This document shows, one piece after another, positions 41,243 to 50,230 of a DNA stretch of 64,000 nucleotides. A program made the position numbers and the translations under genes. This DNA comes from Streptomyces qaidamensis. Its GTDB lineage: Bacteria; Actinomycetota; Actinomycetes; Streptomycetales; Streptomycetaceae. The notes under the pieces are model-generated. The model saw only the letters and a list, made by a program, of their open reading frames with translations, was not told the origin of the DNA and searched no databases. The stretch covers positions 2,542,001 to 2,606,000 of the forward strand of contig NZ_CP015098.1 of the NCBI RefSeq assembly GCF_001611795.1, written 5' to 3'. How positions within the stretch are numbered: the first letter of the stretch is position 1; every line of letters begins with the position of its first letter.

Positions 41243-42804
41243 CAGCGGTCCTCCTTTCCGTGCCGCTTGCGGTGGGCCTCGGCCTCGTCGGGGGACTCCA
41301 TGTCCAGGTCGCTCAGTCCGCCCTCGGCCGCCTTCCACGGGATGAGGGAGAGCAACACACCGACCACCAGCGCCGCGATCGCCACGCTCCAGCCCGCTCC
41401 CAGCAGGAAGTCGGTGGAGTAGCCCTCGTAGTTCTCGTCGAACTCGGAACGCAAGCTGTCGATCATCATCCAGCCCAGCACCACCGGGGTGATGATGCCG
41501 AGGCAGATGCGCCACCAGTGGCCGAGCCGCACGGCGGAGGTCGCGTCGGCGTCCCGTTGCAGTTCGGGCAGCTTGCGCATGAACCAGGCCACCGCGATCA
41601 CGCCGACCAGCGCGGCCATCGCGATGCCGTACTGGTTGATGAAGTGGTCGGAGGCGTCGAGCAGGAAGACGCCCTCGTTGGTCGGGAACAGCAGGATCGA
41701 GGCCACCGCCACGGCGCCGCCCACGCCGAACACGGCGGGGATGCGGTGCATGCCGGTGCGGTCCTGTACCGCGGAGACCACCACCTGGACGATCGAGATC
41801 AGCGAGGACAGACCCGCGATCACCAGGGACACGAAGAACAGCACCCCGAAGGCACCGCCCAGCCACATCTCGGAGATGATCGTCGGGAAGGCGACGAACG
41901 CCAGCCCGAGCCCCGCGGTCGCCACGTCGCCGACGGGCACCCCCGCGGCCTGCGCCATGAAGCCCAGCGTGGCGAACACGCCGATGCCGGCGAGGATCTC
42001 GAAGGAGCTGTTGGCGAACCCGGCGACCAGGGCGGAGCCGGTGAGATCGGCGCGGCGTCGCAGGTAGGACGCGTAGGTGATCATGATGCCGAAGCCGATC
42101 GACAGCGAGAAGAAGATCTGGCCGTAGGCGGCCACCCAGACGCTGCCGTTGGTGAGCTCCGACCAGTCGGGCCGGAAGAAGGCGTCCAGCCCCTGCGCCG
42201 CACCGTCCAGGGTGAGGGCCCGGATCACCAGGGCGACGAAGAAGACCACCAGCAGCGGGATGAAGATCTTGTTGGCCTTCTCGATGCCGCGCCGGATGCC
42301 GAACGCCAGGATGCCCAGCACCGCCACCCAGACGGCGATGAGCGGCCACAGCACCCCGGAGACATAGCCGGAGACGAAGCCCGGTTCCTCGGACGCCTTG
42401 AGGAAGCTGCCGAAGAGGAAGCCCTCCGGGTCGTCGCCCCAGGCCTGGTCGGCGGAGAAGCCGATGTAACGGACCGCCCAGGCGATGATGACCGCGTAGT
42501 ACGTGGCGATCACGAAGGAGATCGCCACCTGCCACCACCCGATCACCTCCGCCGGGCGCGCCATCTGCCGCAGCGCCGCCGGGGGAGACGTCCGGTATCT
42601 GCGCCCGATCGCGTATTCCATGATCAGCAGCGGGATACCGGCGGTGAGCAGGGCGATGAGATAGGGGAAGAGGAAGGCGCCGCCGCCGTTCTCGTAGGCG
42701 ACGGCGGGAAAGCGCCAGATGTTGCCGAGCCCGATGGCGGAGCCGATCGCCGCCAGCAGGAATCCCGTGCGTGTGGCCCATTGTTCGCGAGGCTGTTTCG
42801 CCAT
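41242..42804 (-). CDS. Neurotransmitter:sodium symporter family amino-acid transporter (MetP-like)
   Basis: 520 aa, with about 12 membrane helices. The NSS signature is at the N-terminus: FLLAAIGSAIGLGNIWRFP, followed by ENGGGAFLFPYLIALLTAGI. The family couples Na+ to amino-acid uptake; the MetS-like partner points to methionine or alanine. The C-terminal tail is charged (EAEAHRKRHGKEDR). Start ATG 42804 gives MAKQPREQWATRTGF, the normal cytoplasmic N-terminus; longer in-frame extensions are rejected. Divergent from the WYL regulator, a possible controller. Confidence 0.92.
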   Translation of the reverse strand: MAKQPREQWATRTGFLLAAIGSAIGLGNIWRFPAVAYENGGGAFLFPYLIALLTAGIPLLIMEYAIGRRYRTSPPAALRQMARPAEVIGWWQVAISFVIATYYAVIIAWAVRYIGFSADQAWGDDPEGFLFGSFLKASEEPGFVSGYVSGVLWPLIAVWVAVLGILAFGIRRGIEKANKIFIPLLVVFFVALVIRALTLDGAAQGLDAFFRPDWSELTNGSVWVAAYGQIFFSLSIGFGIMITYASYLRRRADLTGSALVAGFANSSFEILAGIGVFATLGFMAQAAGVPVGDVATAGLGLAFVAFPTIISEMWLGGAFGVLFFVSLVIAGLSSLISIVQVVVSAVQDRTGMHRIPAVFGVGGAVAVASILLFPTNEGVFLLDASDHFINQYGIAMAALVGVIAVAWFMRKLPELQRDADATSAVRLGHWWRICLGIITPVVLGWMMIDSLRSEFDENYEGYSTDFLLGAGWSVAIAALVVGVLLSLIPWKAAEGGLSDLDMESPDEAEAHRKRHGKEDR

Positions 42805-42899
42805 GTGTGTCCTCGTCGAGGGACGTTCCGATTGATCCACCGAACCTCTGCAACCTGAACTGCGACCGACGCTAACAGCGGTGACGGCATGATCACACC

Positions 42900-42911
42900 G
42901 GGTGTACACCC
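42900..42911. promoter_or_regulatory. Perfect 12-bp palindrome in the NSS/WYL divergent promoter
   Basis: GGGTGTACACCC, 33 bp before the regulator ATG and about 95 bp before the transporter start. It is the only clear symmetry in this shared promoter, so it may be an operator for the WYL protein. Confidence 0.45.
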
Positions 42912-42943
42912 AGGCAGGTGGCACGCCCGGCACAATGGCGGTC

Positions 42944-43927
42944 ATGCGTGCTGCCCGGCTGATCAAGATGGTGCTGCTGCTCCAGTCCCGGCCCTCCATG
43001 ACGGCCGCCGAGCTCGCCCGTGAACTGGAGGTGTCGGAGCGGACGGTCACCCGGGACGCCCAGGCGCTGTCGGAGGCGGGCGTGCCGGTGTACGCGGACC
43101 GGGGCCGGGCCGGTGGCTACCGGCTGGTCGGCGGGTACCGGACGCGGCTGACCGGGCTGCACCGCGGCGAGGCCGAGGCACTGTTCCTGTCCGGGGTGCC
43201 GGGGGCGCTGCGCGAGATGGGCCTGGAGGACGCGGCCTCGGCGGCGCAGCTGAAGGTGTCGGCGGCGCTGTTGCCGTCCCTGCGGGACGCGTCCAGGACG
43301 GCGGCCCAGCGGTTCCACCTGGACGCGCCGAACTGGTTCAAGGAGCCGAAGACGCCCGCGCTGCTGCCGGCCGTCGCGGACGCGGTCTGGGACGACCGGC
43401 GGATCAGCGCCCGCTACCGGCGCGAGGAGGACGAGGTCGTCCGGGAGCTGGAACCGTACGGGCTCGTGCTGAAGGCGGGCGTCTGGTACCTGTGCGCGCG
43501 GGTGGCCGGGGGCTCCTTCCGGGTGTACCGGATCGACCGGTTCACGGCCGTGGAGCCGGGCGCCGAGCGCTTCGAGCGGGAGCCGGAGTTCGATCTGCCC
43601 GCGTTCTGGGAGGAGCGGGCGGAGCAGTTCGCGCGGTCCATCCTGCGGGCGCGGGTCGTGGTGCGACTTTCCCCCGACGGCGTGCGCGCACTGCCGTACG
43701 CCCTGGACGCGCTGACCGCCCGGGAGGCGCTGGCGGACGCGGAGGCCCCCGACGGCGACGGCTGGGTGACCGTCGCGCTGCCGGTGGAGTCCGAGGAGGT
43801 CGCCCACACGCAGCTGGCGGCCCTGGGCCCGGAGGTGGAGGTGCTGGCGCCGGCGGGCCTGCGCGAGCGGTTCGCCGCGGACGCGGCGCGGCTGGCCCGG
43901 CTCTACCGGCCCCGGGACGGCGCATAA
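42944..43927 (+). CDS. HTH/WYL-domain transcriptional regulator (YafY type)
   Basis: 327 aa. N-terminal HTH_11 winged helix (KMVLLLQSRPSMTAAELARE, then LEVSERTVTRDAQALSEAGV), with the beta-wing YADRGRAGGYRLVGGYRTRL. The middle and C-terminal parts form the WYL domain: ISARYRREEDEVVRELEPYG, LVLKAGVWYLCARVAG and FRVYRIDRFTAVEPG. I start at ATG 42944 (MRAARLIKMVLL); ATG 42935 would add three residues. WYL domains sense nucleic acids or small ligands. It may regulate itself and the divergent NSS transporter. Confidence 0.88.
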   Translation: MRAARLIKMVLLLQSRPSMTAAELARELEVSERTVTRDAQALSEAGVPVYADRGRAGGYRLVGGYRTRLTGLHRGEAEALFLSGVPGALREMGLEDAASAAQLKVSAALLPSLRDASRTAAQRFHLDAPNWFKEPKTPALLPAVADAVWDDRRISARYRREEDEVVRELEPYGLVLKAGVWYLCARVAGGSFRVYRIDRFTAVEPGAERFEREPEFDLPAFWEERAEQFARSILRARVVVRLSPDGVRALPYALDALTAREALADAEAPDGDGWVTVALPVESEEVAHTQLAALGPEVEVLAPAGLRERFAADAARLARLYRPRDGA

Positions 43928-43983
43928 CGATCCCGCGCACTCCGGGTGCGACCCCGTGCCCCAGGGCCGATGCTTGACCCGTG

Positions 43984-44502
43984 ATGGACGAGACGGAGTT
44001 CTGGGAGCTGGTCGACGACGCCCGGGAGGCCGCCGAAGGCGACCCGGAGGAGCAGGCCGACCTGCTCGTGGACCGGCTCGCCCAGCTGGACCCGGACTCG
44101 GTCCTGGACTTCGCCCGGCACTTCGAGTCGCGCTACAACCGGGCCTACCGCTGGGACCTGTGGGGCGCCGCCTGGGTGCTGCTCGACGGGGCGAGCGACG
44201 ACGCCTTCGACTTCTTCCGGTGCTGGCTCATCGGCCAGGGCCGCCATGTCTTCGAGGGCGCCGTGCACGATCCGGACTCGCTCGCCGAGCTGCTGGGCGA
44301 CTTCGACGAGGAGATCGACGGCGACGGCGAGGAGCTCGGCTACGCGGCGGACGAGGCCTACGAGCAGCTCACCGGTACGGTCGCCCCCGATCTGGGGATT
44401 CCGCCCGCGCCCCCGGAACCCGAGGGCACCCCGCTCGACTTCGAGAACGAGGGCCTGCTCGCGGAGCGCTACCCCCGGCTGTGGGAGCGCTTCAGGGGCT
44501 GA
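43984..44502 (+). CDS. DUF4240 domain protein
   Basis: 172 aa, strongly acidic, starting MDETEFWELVDDAREAAEGD, the DUF4240 pattern, with FESRYNRAYRWDLWGAAWVL and DDAFDFFRCWLIGQGRHVFE in the domain. Soluble, function unknown. I start at ATG 43984; GTG 43981 just before is equally possible. It ends exactly where the next convergent gene ends (TGATCA at 44500-44505). Confidence 0.85.
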   Translation: MDETEFWELVDDAREAAEGDPEEQADLLVDRLAQLDPDSVLDFARHFESRYNRAYRWDLWGAAWVLLDGASDDAFDFFRCWLIGQGRHVFEGAVHDPDSLAELLGDFDEEIDGDGEELGYAADEAYEQLTGTVAPDLGIPPAPPEPEGTPLDFENEGLLAERYPRLWERFRG

Positions 44503-44730
44503 TCAGGCGACGCGGCGGCGGTTCGTGTCGGACGGCGGGTCCGCGTGCGCCTGCTCGGCCCGCACCGTGTGGCGCATCGGCGCGGCGTTGGCCTGGTCGA
44601 GGGCGGACGCGGTGACCGCGGCCGGGCCCAGGACCACGGCCACGACCGCGCAGAGCACCGCCCAGGGGCCGCGGGTGCTCCCCGTCCGCACATGCGTCTC
44701 CCCCGGGGTCTTCGTACGACCGTTGTTCAT
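44503..44730 (-). CDS. Small secreted or membrane-anchored protein of unknown function
   Basis: 75 aa. A hydrophobic segment GPWAVLCAVVAVVLGPAAV (about 21-39) lies between a basic N-terminus and a charged Ala-rich tail ending DTNRRRVA. It could be a signal peptide cut near ASA-LDQ or a single anchor. ATG 44730 has GGAGGTGGGGA at 3 nt. No family recognised. It abuts the DUF4240 gene with no spacing. Confidence 0.65.
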   Translation of the reverse strand: MNNGRTKTPGETHVRTGSTRGPWAVLCAVVAVVLGPAAVTASALDQANAAPMRHTVRAEQAHADPPSDTNRRRVA

Positions 44731-44783
44731 GGTCCCCACCTCCGGTCGGCTGCCTGTGCGGACGACCGTAGGAGACCGGGATC

Positions 44784-45647
44784 TCAGGACGCTGCGCGTT
44801 CGCTGTGGCCTCGCTGTGGACCGTCCGGGCGGCCCTGGAGCCGGGCCGCGAGCTGTCTGATCTCGGGCAGGCGGGCGTGCAGGGCGGCGCCCGGGCAGCT
44901 GGTCATGTAGCCGTCGTTGTGGCCGGCGAGGGCGGGCAGCCGGGCGGTGGAGCCGGCCGCGTACCGGCTCAGGCCGTTGCTGGAGACCAGGCGGACGTCC
45001 GCGCGCGGGTCGGTGCCGGTCAGGCCCAGTTTCCAGGCGGACAGCGCGGCGATCGCGCGGATCATGGGCTGTGGCACGGGCATGCCCTCCGTGAAGGTGC
45101 CGAGGGCGGCGATGCCCGAGGTGCGGTGGTTGAAGCCCTGGGTGTGGGCGCCGGTGACGGCGCGCTCCACGCCCCCGGCGCGGCCCTCGTAGATGGTGCC
45201 GCAGCGGTCGACGACGAAGTTGTAGCCGATGTCGTCCCAGTCGCGGGTGCCGGTCTGGCCGGTGTAGAGGTCCCGGATGATGCGGGGCGCGTCGGCGCAG
45301 GCGTAGCCGTTGGGCGAGTCGGTGTGGTGGACGAAGACGGCGGCGACCCGGTCGTCGTAGCGCGGGCGGGGCTGCGGGCGGGCGGCGTCGCCCAGCCAGT
45401 GCGCCCTCGGCACGACGGGCGGGCGCGGGGCGCTGTAGGGCGTGGCTTCGGAGCGGGGCCGGGCGGCGCGGGAGCCGGTCTCGGCGGCGTTCTCGACGCC
45501 GTGGGCGCACAGGACCAGCGCCACGAAGGCGGCAACGCCCGGCAGGCAGCCGAGGAGGACCCGGGCCGCGCGCGGCGGACCGGCTGTGCCGGGTGTCCCG
45601 TGGGCGGAGTGCCTGCGTCTGCCCCGCCGTCTTCGGAAGACACGCAT
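44784..45647 (-). CDS. N-acetylmuramoyl-L-alanine amidase (peptidoglycan-recognition/T7 lysozyme type)
   Basis: 287 aa. A very basic N-terminus (RRRRGRRRHS) precedes a membrane or signal helix (LLGCLPGVAAFVALVLCAHG). The amidase_2/PGRP domain starts VPRAHWLGD and carries zinc ligands in VAAVFVHHTDSPNGYAC (first His pair) and LAGHNDGYMTSCPGAALHA (His and Cys). DIGYNFVVDRCGTIYEGRAGG and HTQGFNHRTSGIAALGTF are typical of the family. It cleaves the amide between MurNAc and L-Ala of peptidoglycan at the cell surface. Start ATG 45647. Confidence 0.9.
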   Translation of the reverse strand: MRVFRRRRGRRRHSAHGTPGTAGPPRAARVLLGCLPGVAAFVALVLCAHGVENAAETGSRAARPRSEATPYSAPRPPVVPRAHWLGDAARPQPRPRYDDRVAAVFVHHTDSPNGYACADAPRIIRDLYTGQTGTRDWDDIGYNFVVDRCGTIYEGRAGGVERAVTGAHTQGFNHRTSGIAALGTFTEGMPVPQPMIRAIAALSAWKLGLTGTDPRADVRLVSSNGLSRYAAGSTARLPALAGHNDGYMTSCPGAALHARLPEIRQLAARLQGRPDGPQRGHSERAAS

Positions 45648-45838
45648 GGTCCCACTGTCGGCCTGATGCGGTCCGTCCGCGATGTGTGATGTGCCACCCG
45701 GTGGAACCATCGTCACGGTCCGCGACGTTTTTCCGAATGCACGCCCGCGTGGCCGATTCCGATCATCGCGCGCGCGTGTGACTGATCACCGGGCCCTCCC
45801 CCCGCGTATTAAGGGGTTCCGAGAGAAAGGCGGCGTGC

Positions 45839-47023
45839 GTGGACCTGCTCGACATCCTGCTGTTGCTGGTCGTTCTGGCCTACGCTGCGTCCGGGTACCG
45901 GCGTGGGCTGGTGGCCGGCTGTGTGTCGCTGACGGGCTTCGTGGGCGGTGCGGTCGTCGGCGTGTGGGTCCTGCCGTGGGTGATGGACCTGGTGGAGCCG
46001 GGGACGACGCGGGCGACGCTGGCGGCGGTGTTCACGGTGCTGCTCCCGGCGGTCGTGGGGCACGAGCTGGCGGGGCGCCTCGCGCTGCGGCTGCGGCGGG
46101 AGCTGGACCGGGGGCCGCTCAGAGTGGCGGACGGGATCGGCGGGGCCGTGGCCAACGCGGTGGCCGTGCTGATCGTGGCGTGGGTGGCCGCGAGCGTCCT
46201 GGGCGCGTCCTCGTCGCCCCTGGTCACCTCGGCCATCCGGGACTCACGCCTGCTCGGCGCCGTGCAGCGGACGATGCCGGACACGACACCGGGCTGGTTC
46301 TCGGAGGCCACGTCCGCATTGACGCAGGCGGGCTTCCCACAGGTCTTCAACCCCTTCGAGAACGAGTCGACGGCCGAGGTCGCCAAGCCCACCGGCGACA
46401 GCGTCACGGCCGCCGCGACCGACGCCGCCAAGCGGAGCACGGTGAAGGTCGAGGGGGTGGCGGGCACACAGGGCCGTGAGGGCAGCGGGTTCGTCTACGC
46501 GCGCGAGCGCGTGATGACCAACGCCCATGTGGTGGCGGGCATCGACGAGCCGACCGTGCAGATCGGCGGGGTCGGGCGGACGTACGAGGCGCGGGTGGTG
46601 CTCTTCGACCCGCAGAAGGACGTGGCCGTGCTGTACGTGCCGGGTCTGAAGGCGCCCGTGCTGCGCTTCGACGACGACGCCGGGCGGGGCGACTCGGCGG
46701 TGGTCGCGGGCTATCCGGAGGACGGCGACCTGAACCTCCAGGCGGCGACGGTCGCGAACCGGGTGCGGGCGACGGGCCAGAACATCTACAACGACGGGAC
46801 GGCCACACGGGAGATCTACTCGATCCGCTCCACCGTCCGCCCGGGCAACTCCGGCGGCCCGCTGCTCACCACGGACGGCCGGGTGTTCGGCGTGGTCTTC
46901 GCCCGCTCCACCACGGACGCCGAGACGGGTTACGTCCTGACGGCGGACGAGGTCGCCTCAGACGCGCGCGACGGCGCGGCCGCGACGGCACCGGTGGACA
47001 CGGGCGAGCTGGCAGCGTCGTAG
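45839..47023 (+). CDS. marP: MarP-family membrane serine protease
   Basis: 394 aa. Four CvpA-like helices in the first about 120 residues (LLDILLLLVVLAYAASGYRR at the start), then a periplasmic trypsin-like domain. The catalytic triad is visible: His in MTNAHVVAG, Asp in DPQKDVAVLYVPG and Ser in RPGNSGGPLL. Mycobacterial MarP protects against acid and oxidative stress by processing peptidoglycan enzymes; the adjacent amidase gene (divergent) is a plausible substrate, by inference. GTG 45839 has AGAAAGG at 8 nt. Confidence 0.9.
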   Translation: MDLLDILLLLVVLAYAASGYRRGLVAGCVSLTGFVGGAVVGVWVLPWVMDLVEPGTTRATLAAVFTVLLPAVVGHELAGRLALRLRRELDRGPLRVADGIGGAVANAVAVLIVAWVAASVLGASSSPLVTSAIRDSRLLGAVQRTMPDTTPGWFSEATSALTQAGFPQVFNPFENESTAEVAKPTGDSVTAAATDAAKRSTVKVEGVAGTQGREGSGFVYARERVMTNAHVVAGIDEPTVQIGGVGRTYEARVVLFDPQKDVAVLYVPGLKAPVLRFDDDAGRGDSAVVAGYPEDGDLNLQAATVANRVRATGQNIYNDGTATREIYSIRSTVRPGNSGGPLLTTDGRVFGVVFARSTTDAETGYVLTADEVASDARDGAAATAPVDTGELAAS

Positions 47024-47030
47024 CTCCGGC

Positions 47031-47528
47031 TCACAGGAACCGCCCCATGAACACGTCGTCGACGTACGCCCCGTCGAGCAGGAACTCCCCGGGCAGGACC
47101 CCCTCGACCACGAACCCCTCGGCCTCGTAGAGCGCCCGGGCCGGGATGTTGTGCCCGAGGACCCGCAGGGTGATGCGGCGGGCGCCGCGCCGGCGGGACG
47201 CGTCGACGGCGGCCCGGACCAGCGCCCGGCCGACCCCACGGCCGCGCGCCTCCTCGGCGACGGCGAGGCCCTGGATCTGGCGGACGTGCCGGTTCGAGTC
47301 GAGCGGTGTGGGGAAACCGAGGTGGACGTAGCCCGCGAGACGGCCGTCGAGTTCGGCGACGAGGCAGTTCTCGGGGGCGTGCCGCTCGCTGAAGAAGGGC
47401 GCGTAGGGCGGCTGGGGCTCGGGAGTGACCGCGTGCAGGTGCGACCAGGCGATCCGGTCGAGCAGGGCCAGCTCGCCGTCGTCGTCGGGCCGGGCGGTAC
47501 GGATGTGCGGTCCGGGGAGCTCGGGCAT
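47031..47528 (-). CDS. GNAT-family N-acetyltransferase
   Basis: 165 aa. The acetyl-CoA pyrophosphate loop is in VAEEARGRGVGRALVRAAVD. Motif B is LGHNIPARALYEAEGFVVEG, and the earlier VAELDGRLAGYVHLG is the usual central strand. Substrate unknown. I prefer ATG 47528 (MPELPGPHIRTARPDD) with GGGTGAC before it; GTG 47537 would add three residues. It ends 7 nt from the convergent marP gene. Confidence 0.88.
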   Translation of the reverse strand: MPELPGPHIRTARPDDDGELALLDRIAWSHLHAVTPEPQPPYAPFFSERHAPENCLVAELDGRLAGYVHLGFPTPLDSNRHVRQIQGLAVAEEARGRGVGRALVRAAVDASRRRGARRITLRVLGHNIPARALYEAEGFVVEGVLPGEFLLDGAYVDDVFMGRFL

Positions 47529-47599
47529 GGGCGTCACCCTACGGCGAGCGGATCACGACCTTGCAGGGGTTTTGCGGAGCCGAGCGGCAGGATGGGTTC

Positions 47600-48502
47600 A
47601 TGGAGCGTTCGAGAATCGCGGTGGCGGGTGCGTCCGGTCTCATCGGCGGTGCTCTGGTGCGGTCCCTGACCGCCGACGGCCACGAGGTGCGCCGTCTGGT
47701 GCGCGGCACGCCCCGGGCGGCCGGAGAGATCCGCTGGGACCCCGAGGGCGGGCGGGTGGACGCGGCCGGGCTCGCCGGGTGCCACGCGGTGGTCAATCTG
47801 GCGGGGGCCGGCGTCGGCGACCGGCGCTGGACGGACGCCTACAAGCAGCGGATCCGCGACAGTCGCGTGAACGGCACGGCGGCCCTGGCCGGGGCGGTGG
47901 CGTCGCTGGACGCGAAGGAACGGCCGCGCGTCTTCGTCAACGGCAGCGGCATCGGCTACTACGGCGAGACCGGTGAGCGGCCGGCCGACGAGAGCACGCC
48001 CGCGGGGGAGGGTTTCCTGCCCGAGCTGTGCGTGGAGTGGGAGGGGGCCACCGCGCCGGCCCAAAAGGCCGGTGTCCGCACGGTGTTCACCCGGACCGGT
48101 CTTGTCGTGTCCCGCGAGGGCGGCGCCTGGGCCCGGCTGTTCCCGCTGTTCCGGGCGGGGGCCGGCGGGCGGATGGGCGACGGCAGGCAGTACTGGTCGT
48201 TCGTCGCGCTGCACGACGAGGTCGCCGCGATCCGGCACCTGATCGACACCGACGGTCTGTCCGGGCCGTTCAACGTCACCGCCCCGAACCCCGTGACGAA
48301 CCGTGAGATCACGGCGGCGATGGGGCGGGTGCTGCACCGCCCGACGCTGTTCCCGGTGCCCGCGGCCGTGCTGCGGACGGTGCTCGGCGAGATGGCCGGG
48401 GACGTCCTCGGCAGCGTCCGGGTGCTGCCGACGCGGCTGCTGGAGTCGGGCTTCCGGTTCGCCTTCCCGGAGATCGAGGGAGCGATCCGGGCCGCGCTGT
48501 GA
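47600..48502 (+). CDS. TIGR01777-family NAD-dependent epimerase/dehydratase-like protein
   Basis: 300 aa. Rossmann motif IAVAGASGLIGGALVRSLTA, then DAYKQRIRDSRVNGTAAL, the family hallmark FVNGSGIGYYGETG and FTRTGLVVSREGGAWARL. The C-terminal DUF1731 part includes VPAAVLRTVLGEMAGDVLGS and RLLESGFRFAFPEIEGAI. This family (E. coli YfcH) is an SDR of unknown substrate. Start ATG 47600. Confidence 0.92.
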   Translation: MERSRIAVAGASGLIGGALVRSLTADGHEVRRLVRGTPRAAGEIRWDPEGGRVDAAGLAGCHAVVNLAGAGVGDRRWTDAYKQRIRDSRVNGTAALAGAVASLDAKERPRVFVNGSGIGYYGETGERPADESTPAGEGFLPELCVEWEGATAPAQKAGVRTVFTRTGLVVSREGGAWARLFPLFRAGAGGRMGDGRQYWSFVALHDEVAAIRHLIDTDGLSGPFNVTAPNPVTNREITAAMGRVLHRPTLFPVPAAVLRTVLGEMAGDVLGSVRVLPTRLLESGFRFAFPEIEGAIRAAL

Positions 48503-48818
48503 CGGCTCCCCGGCCTGCGGGGCCGGGCCCCGGCGGGCGCCTCGGGGTACGGGTCGGCGACGGCAGCGGTACGGACCGGCCGTCTGTCCGGGATCCGACC
48601 GGCCTTTCCGAGACAGCTCGTCCGCGCCGCACACCAGCCTCCTGCGACCACTTCATGCCCACAAGGCATCCGTATGCGACCACCGTGCGACCGTGCCCTG
48701 CCGATGCGCGACTCCCGCTGACCGATCACGGTCCTACCCTCGACCAGAACTCGCGTATCCCTGCGGCCTGTTGAGGGCATGACGTCTCCAGCGCCCGCGC
48801 AACCTCGAGGAGGGGCAC
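48503..48818. other. Intergenic region between the epimerase and FAD-enzyme genes
   Basis: About 316 bp with no convincing ORF. A short GC hairpin (48509-48527: CCCGGCC, loop TGCGG, GGCCGGG) may end the epimerase transcript. The rest should hold the next promoter; I see no clear sigma hexamers. Confidence 0.5.
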
Positions 48819-50225
48819 GTGCTTGAGCCCGCGTACCAGGCGGACGTGGTCGTCGTGGGGGCCGGGGTCGCCGGACTCTCGGCCGCGCACCGGCTGACCA
48901 GCGCAGGAGTGACGACCATGGTCCTGGAGGCCGCCCACGGGGTCGGCGGCCGCATGGCGACGGAGAAGGTCGACGGCTTCCGGCTCGACCGGATCGGCCA
49001 GTTGCTGTCCACGGCGTATCCCGAACTACGGCTGACACCCGGTCTGGACGGGCTGGTGCTGCGGCCCTTCACGCCCGGTGTCCTGCTGCACGGCGACGGA
49101 CGCCATCACCGCGCCGGCGTCCAGCCGGGCGCAGGGGGCGCACGGGGCGCACTGCACGCGGTACGCACGCTGGCGAGTGCTCCCCGGCCGCCGTCCGCAC
49201 CGAGGCCGCCCAGGAGGCCGGTGGCCGTGCCCGGCCGGCAGGTCTCCGTCCCCCGCAGCCGGTCCGGCGCCCCGCTCGGCACGGCCGTCGACCAGGCCCG
49301 GCTGGGTGCCGCCCTGTCCCGCCTGGCGGGGACCCCGGCCGAACGGCTGCTGTCCCGCCCGGAGTTGCCCGCCGGTGAGGCCCTTGCGGCACGCGGGCTG
49401 CCCGCCCGAACGATCGACGGTTTCCTGCGCCCGCTGCTCGCCGCGCTGCTGTGCGACCCGGGTCTGACGACGTCCAGCCGGTGCGCGGACCTCGCGCTGC
49501 GCGCCTTCGCCCGGGGGCGGCTGTGTCTGCCGGAGGGCGGCGCCGACGCCCTGCCGGAATCGCTGGCGCGCACACTGCCGCCGGGCACGGTGCACACCGG
49601 CGTCCGTGTCACCTCCGTTTCGACGACCTCGGTGACCACCGCGGAGCACGGTGAGATCCGGTGCCGGGCGGTCCTGGTGGCGACGGGCGCGCGGGCCGCG
49701 GCCGAGCTGCTGCCCGGCTTGCGGGTGCCGGACTTCCATCCGGTGACGGTGGTGCACCACACGACCGACGAGCCGCCGGGGACGGGGGCGTCGCTGCTGC
49801 TCGACGCCGATCTGGGCGGGCCGGTCGCGCACACGGCGGTGGTCAGTCTCGTCGATCCGACCCGGGCGCCGGCGGGGCGGGCGCTGGTGTCGTCGACGGT
49901 GCTGGGACGGCCGCCGGGCGATGTCGACACCGCGGTGCGGATGCATCTGGCGCGGTTGTACGGGGTGCCGACGGCGCGGTGGGAGACGCTGGCCGTGCAC
50001 CAGACGGTGGAGGCGGTGCCGGCGATGCGGCCGCCGCATGATCTGCGGCGGCCGGTGCGGTTGCTCGCGGGCCTGTATGTGTGTGGGGATCACCGGGACA
50101 CCAGTACGGTCCAGGGCGCTTTGCACTCCGGGCATCGGGCGTCGGCGGCGATCTTGGCGGACTTGGGGGCGGGGCGGTCGATGCATGTCGCCGATCCGCT
50201 GCCGACTGTGCCACGGGCTGCGTAG
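48819..50225 (+). CDS. FAD-dependent oxidoreductase (amine oxidase/phytoene desaturase-like)
   Basis: 468 aa. N-terminal dinucleotide fold VVVVGAGVAGLSAAHRLTSA, followed by the GG-doublet motif AAHGVGGRMATEKVDGFRLD typical of flavin amine oxidases. The C-terminal FAD-contact region is GLYVCGDHRDTSTVQGALHS. Residues about 90-150 are Pro/Arg-rich and look like a variable insertion. Substrate unknown. GTG 48819 has GAGGAGGGG just upstream. A family 2 repeat lies after the stop. Confidence 0.87.
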   Translation: MLEPAYQADVVVVGAGVAGLSAAHRLTSAGVTTMVLEAAHGVGGRMATEKVDGFRLDRIGQLLSTAYPELRLTPGLDGLVLRPFTPGVLLHGDGRHHRAGVQPGAGGARGALHAVRTLASAPRPPSAPRPPRRPVAVPGRQVSVPRSRSGAPLGTAVDQARLGAALSRLAGTPAERLLSRPELPAGEALAARGLPARTIDGFLRPLLAALLCDPGLTTSSRCADLALRAFARGRLCLPEGGADALPESLARTLPPGTVHTGVRVTSVSTTSVTTAEHGEIRCRAVLVATGARAAAELLPGLRVPDFHPVTVVHHTTDEPPGTGASLLLDADLGGPVAHTAVVSLVDPTRAPAGRALVSSTVLGRPPGDVDTAVRMHLARLYGVPTARWETLAVHQTVEAVPAMRPPHDLRRPVRLLAGLYVCGDHRDTSTVQGALHSGHRASAAILADLGAGRSMHVADPLPTVPRAA

Positions 50226-50230
50226 GCGGT

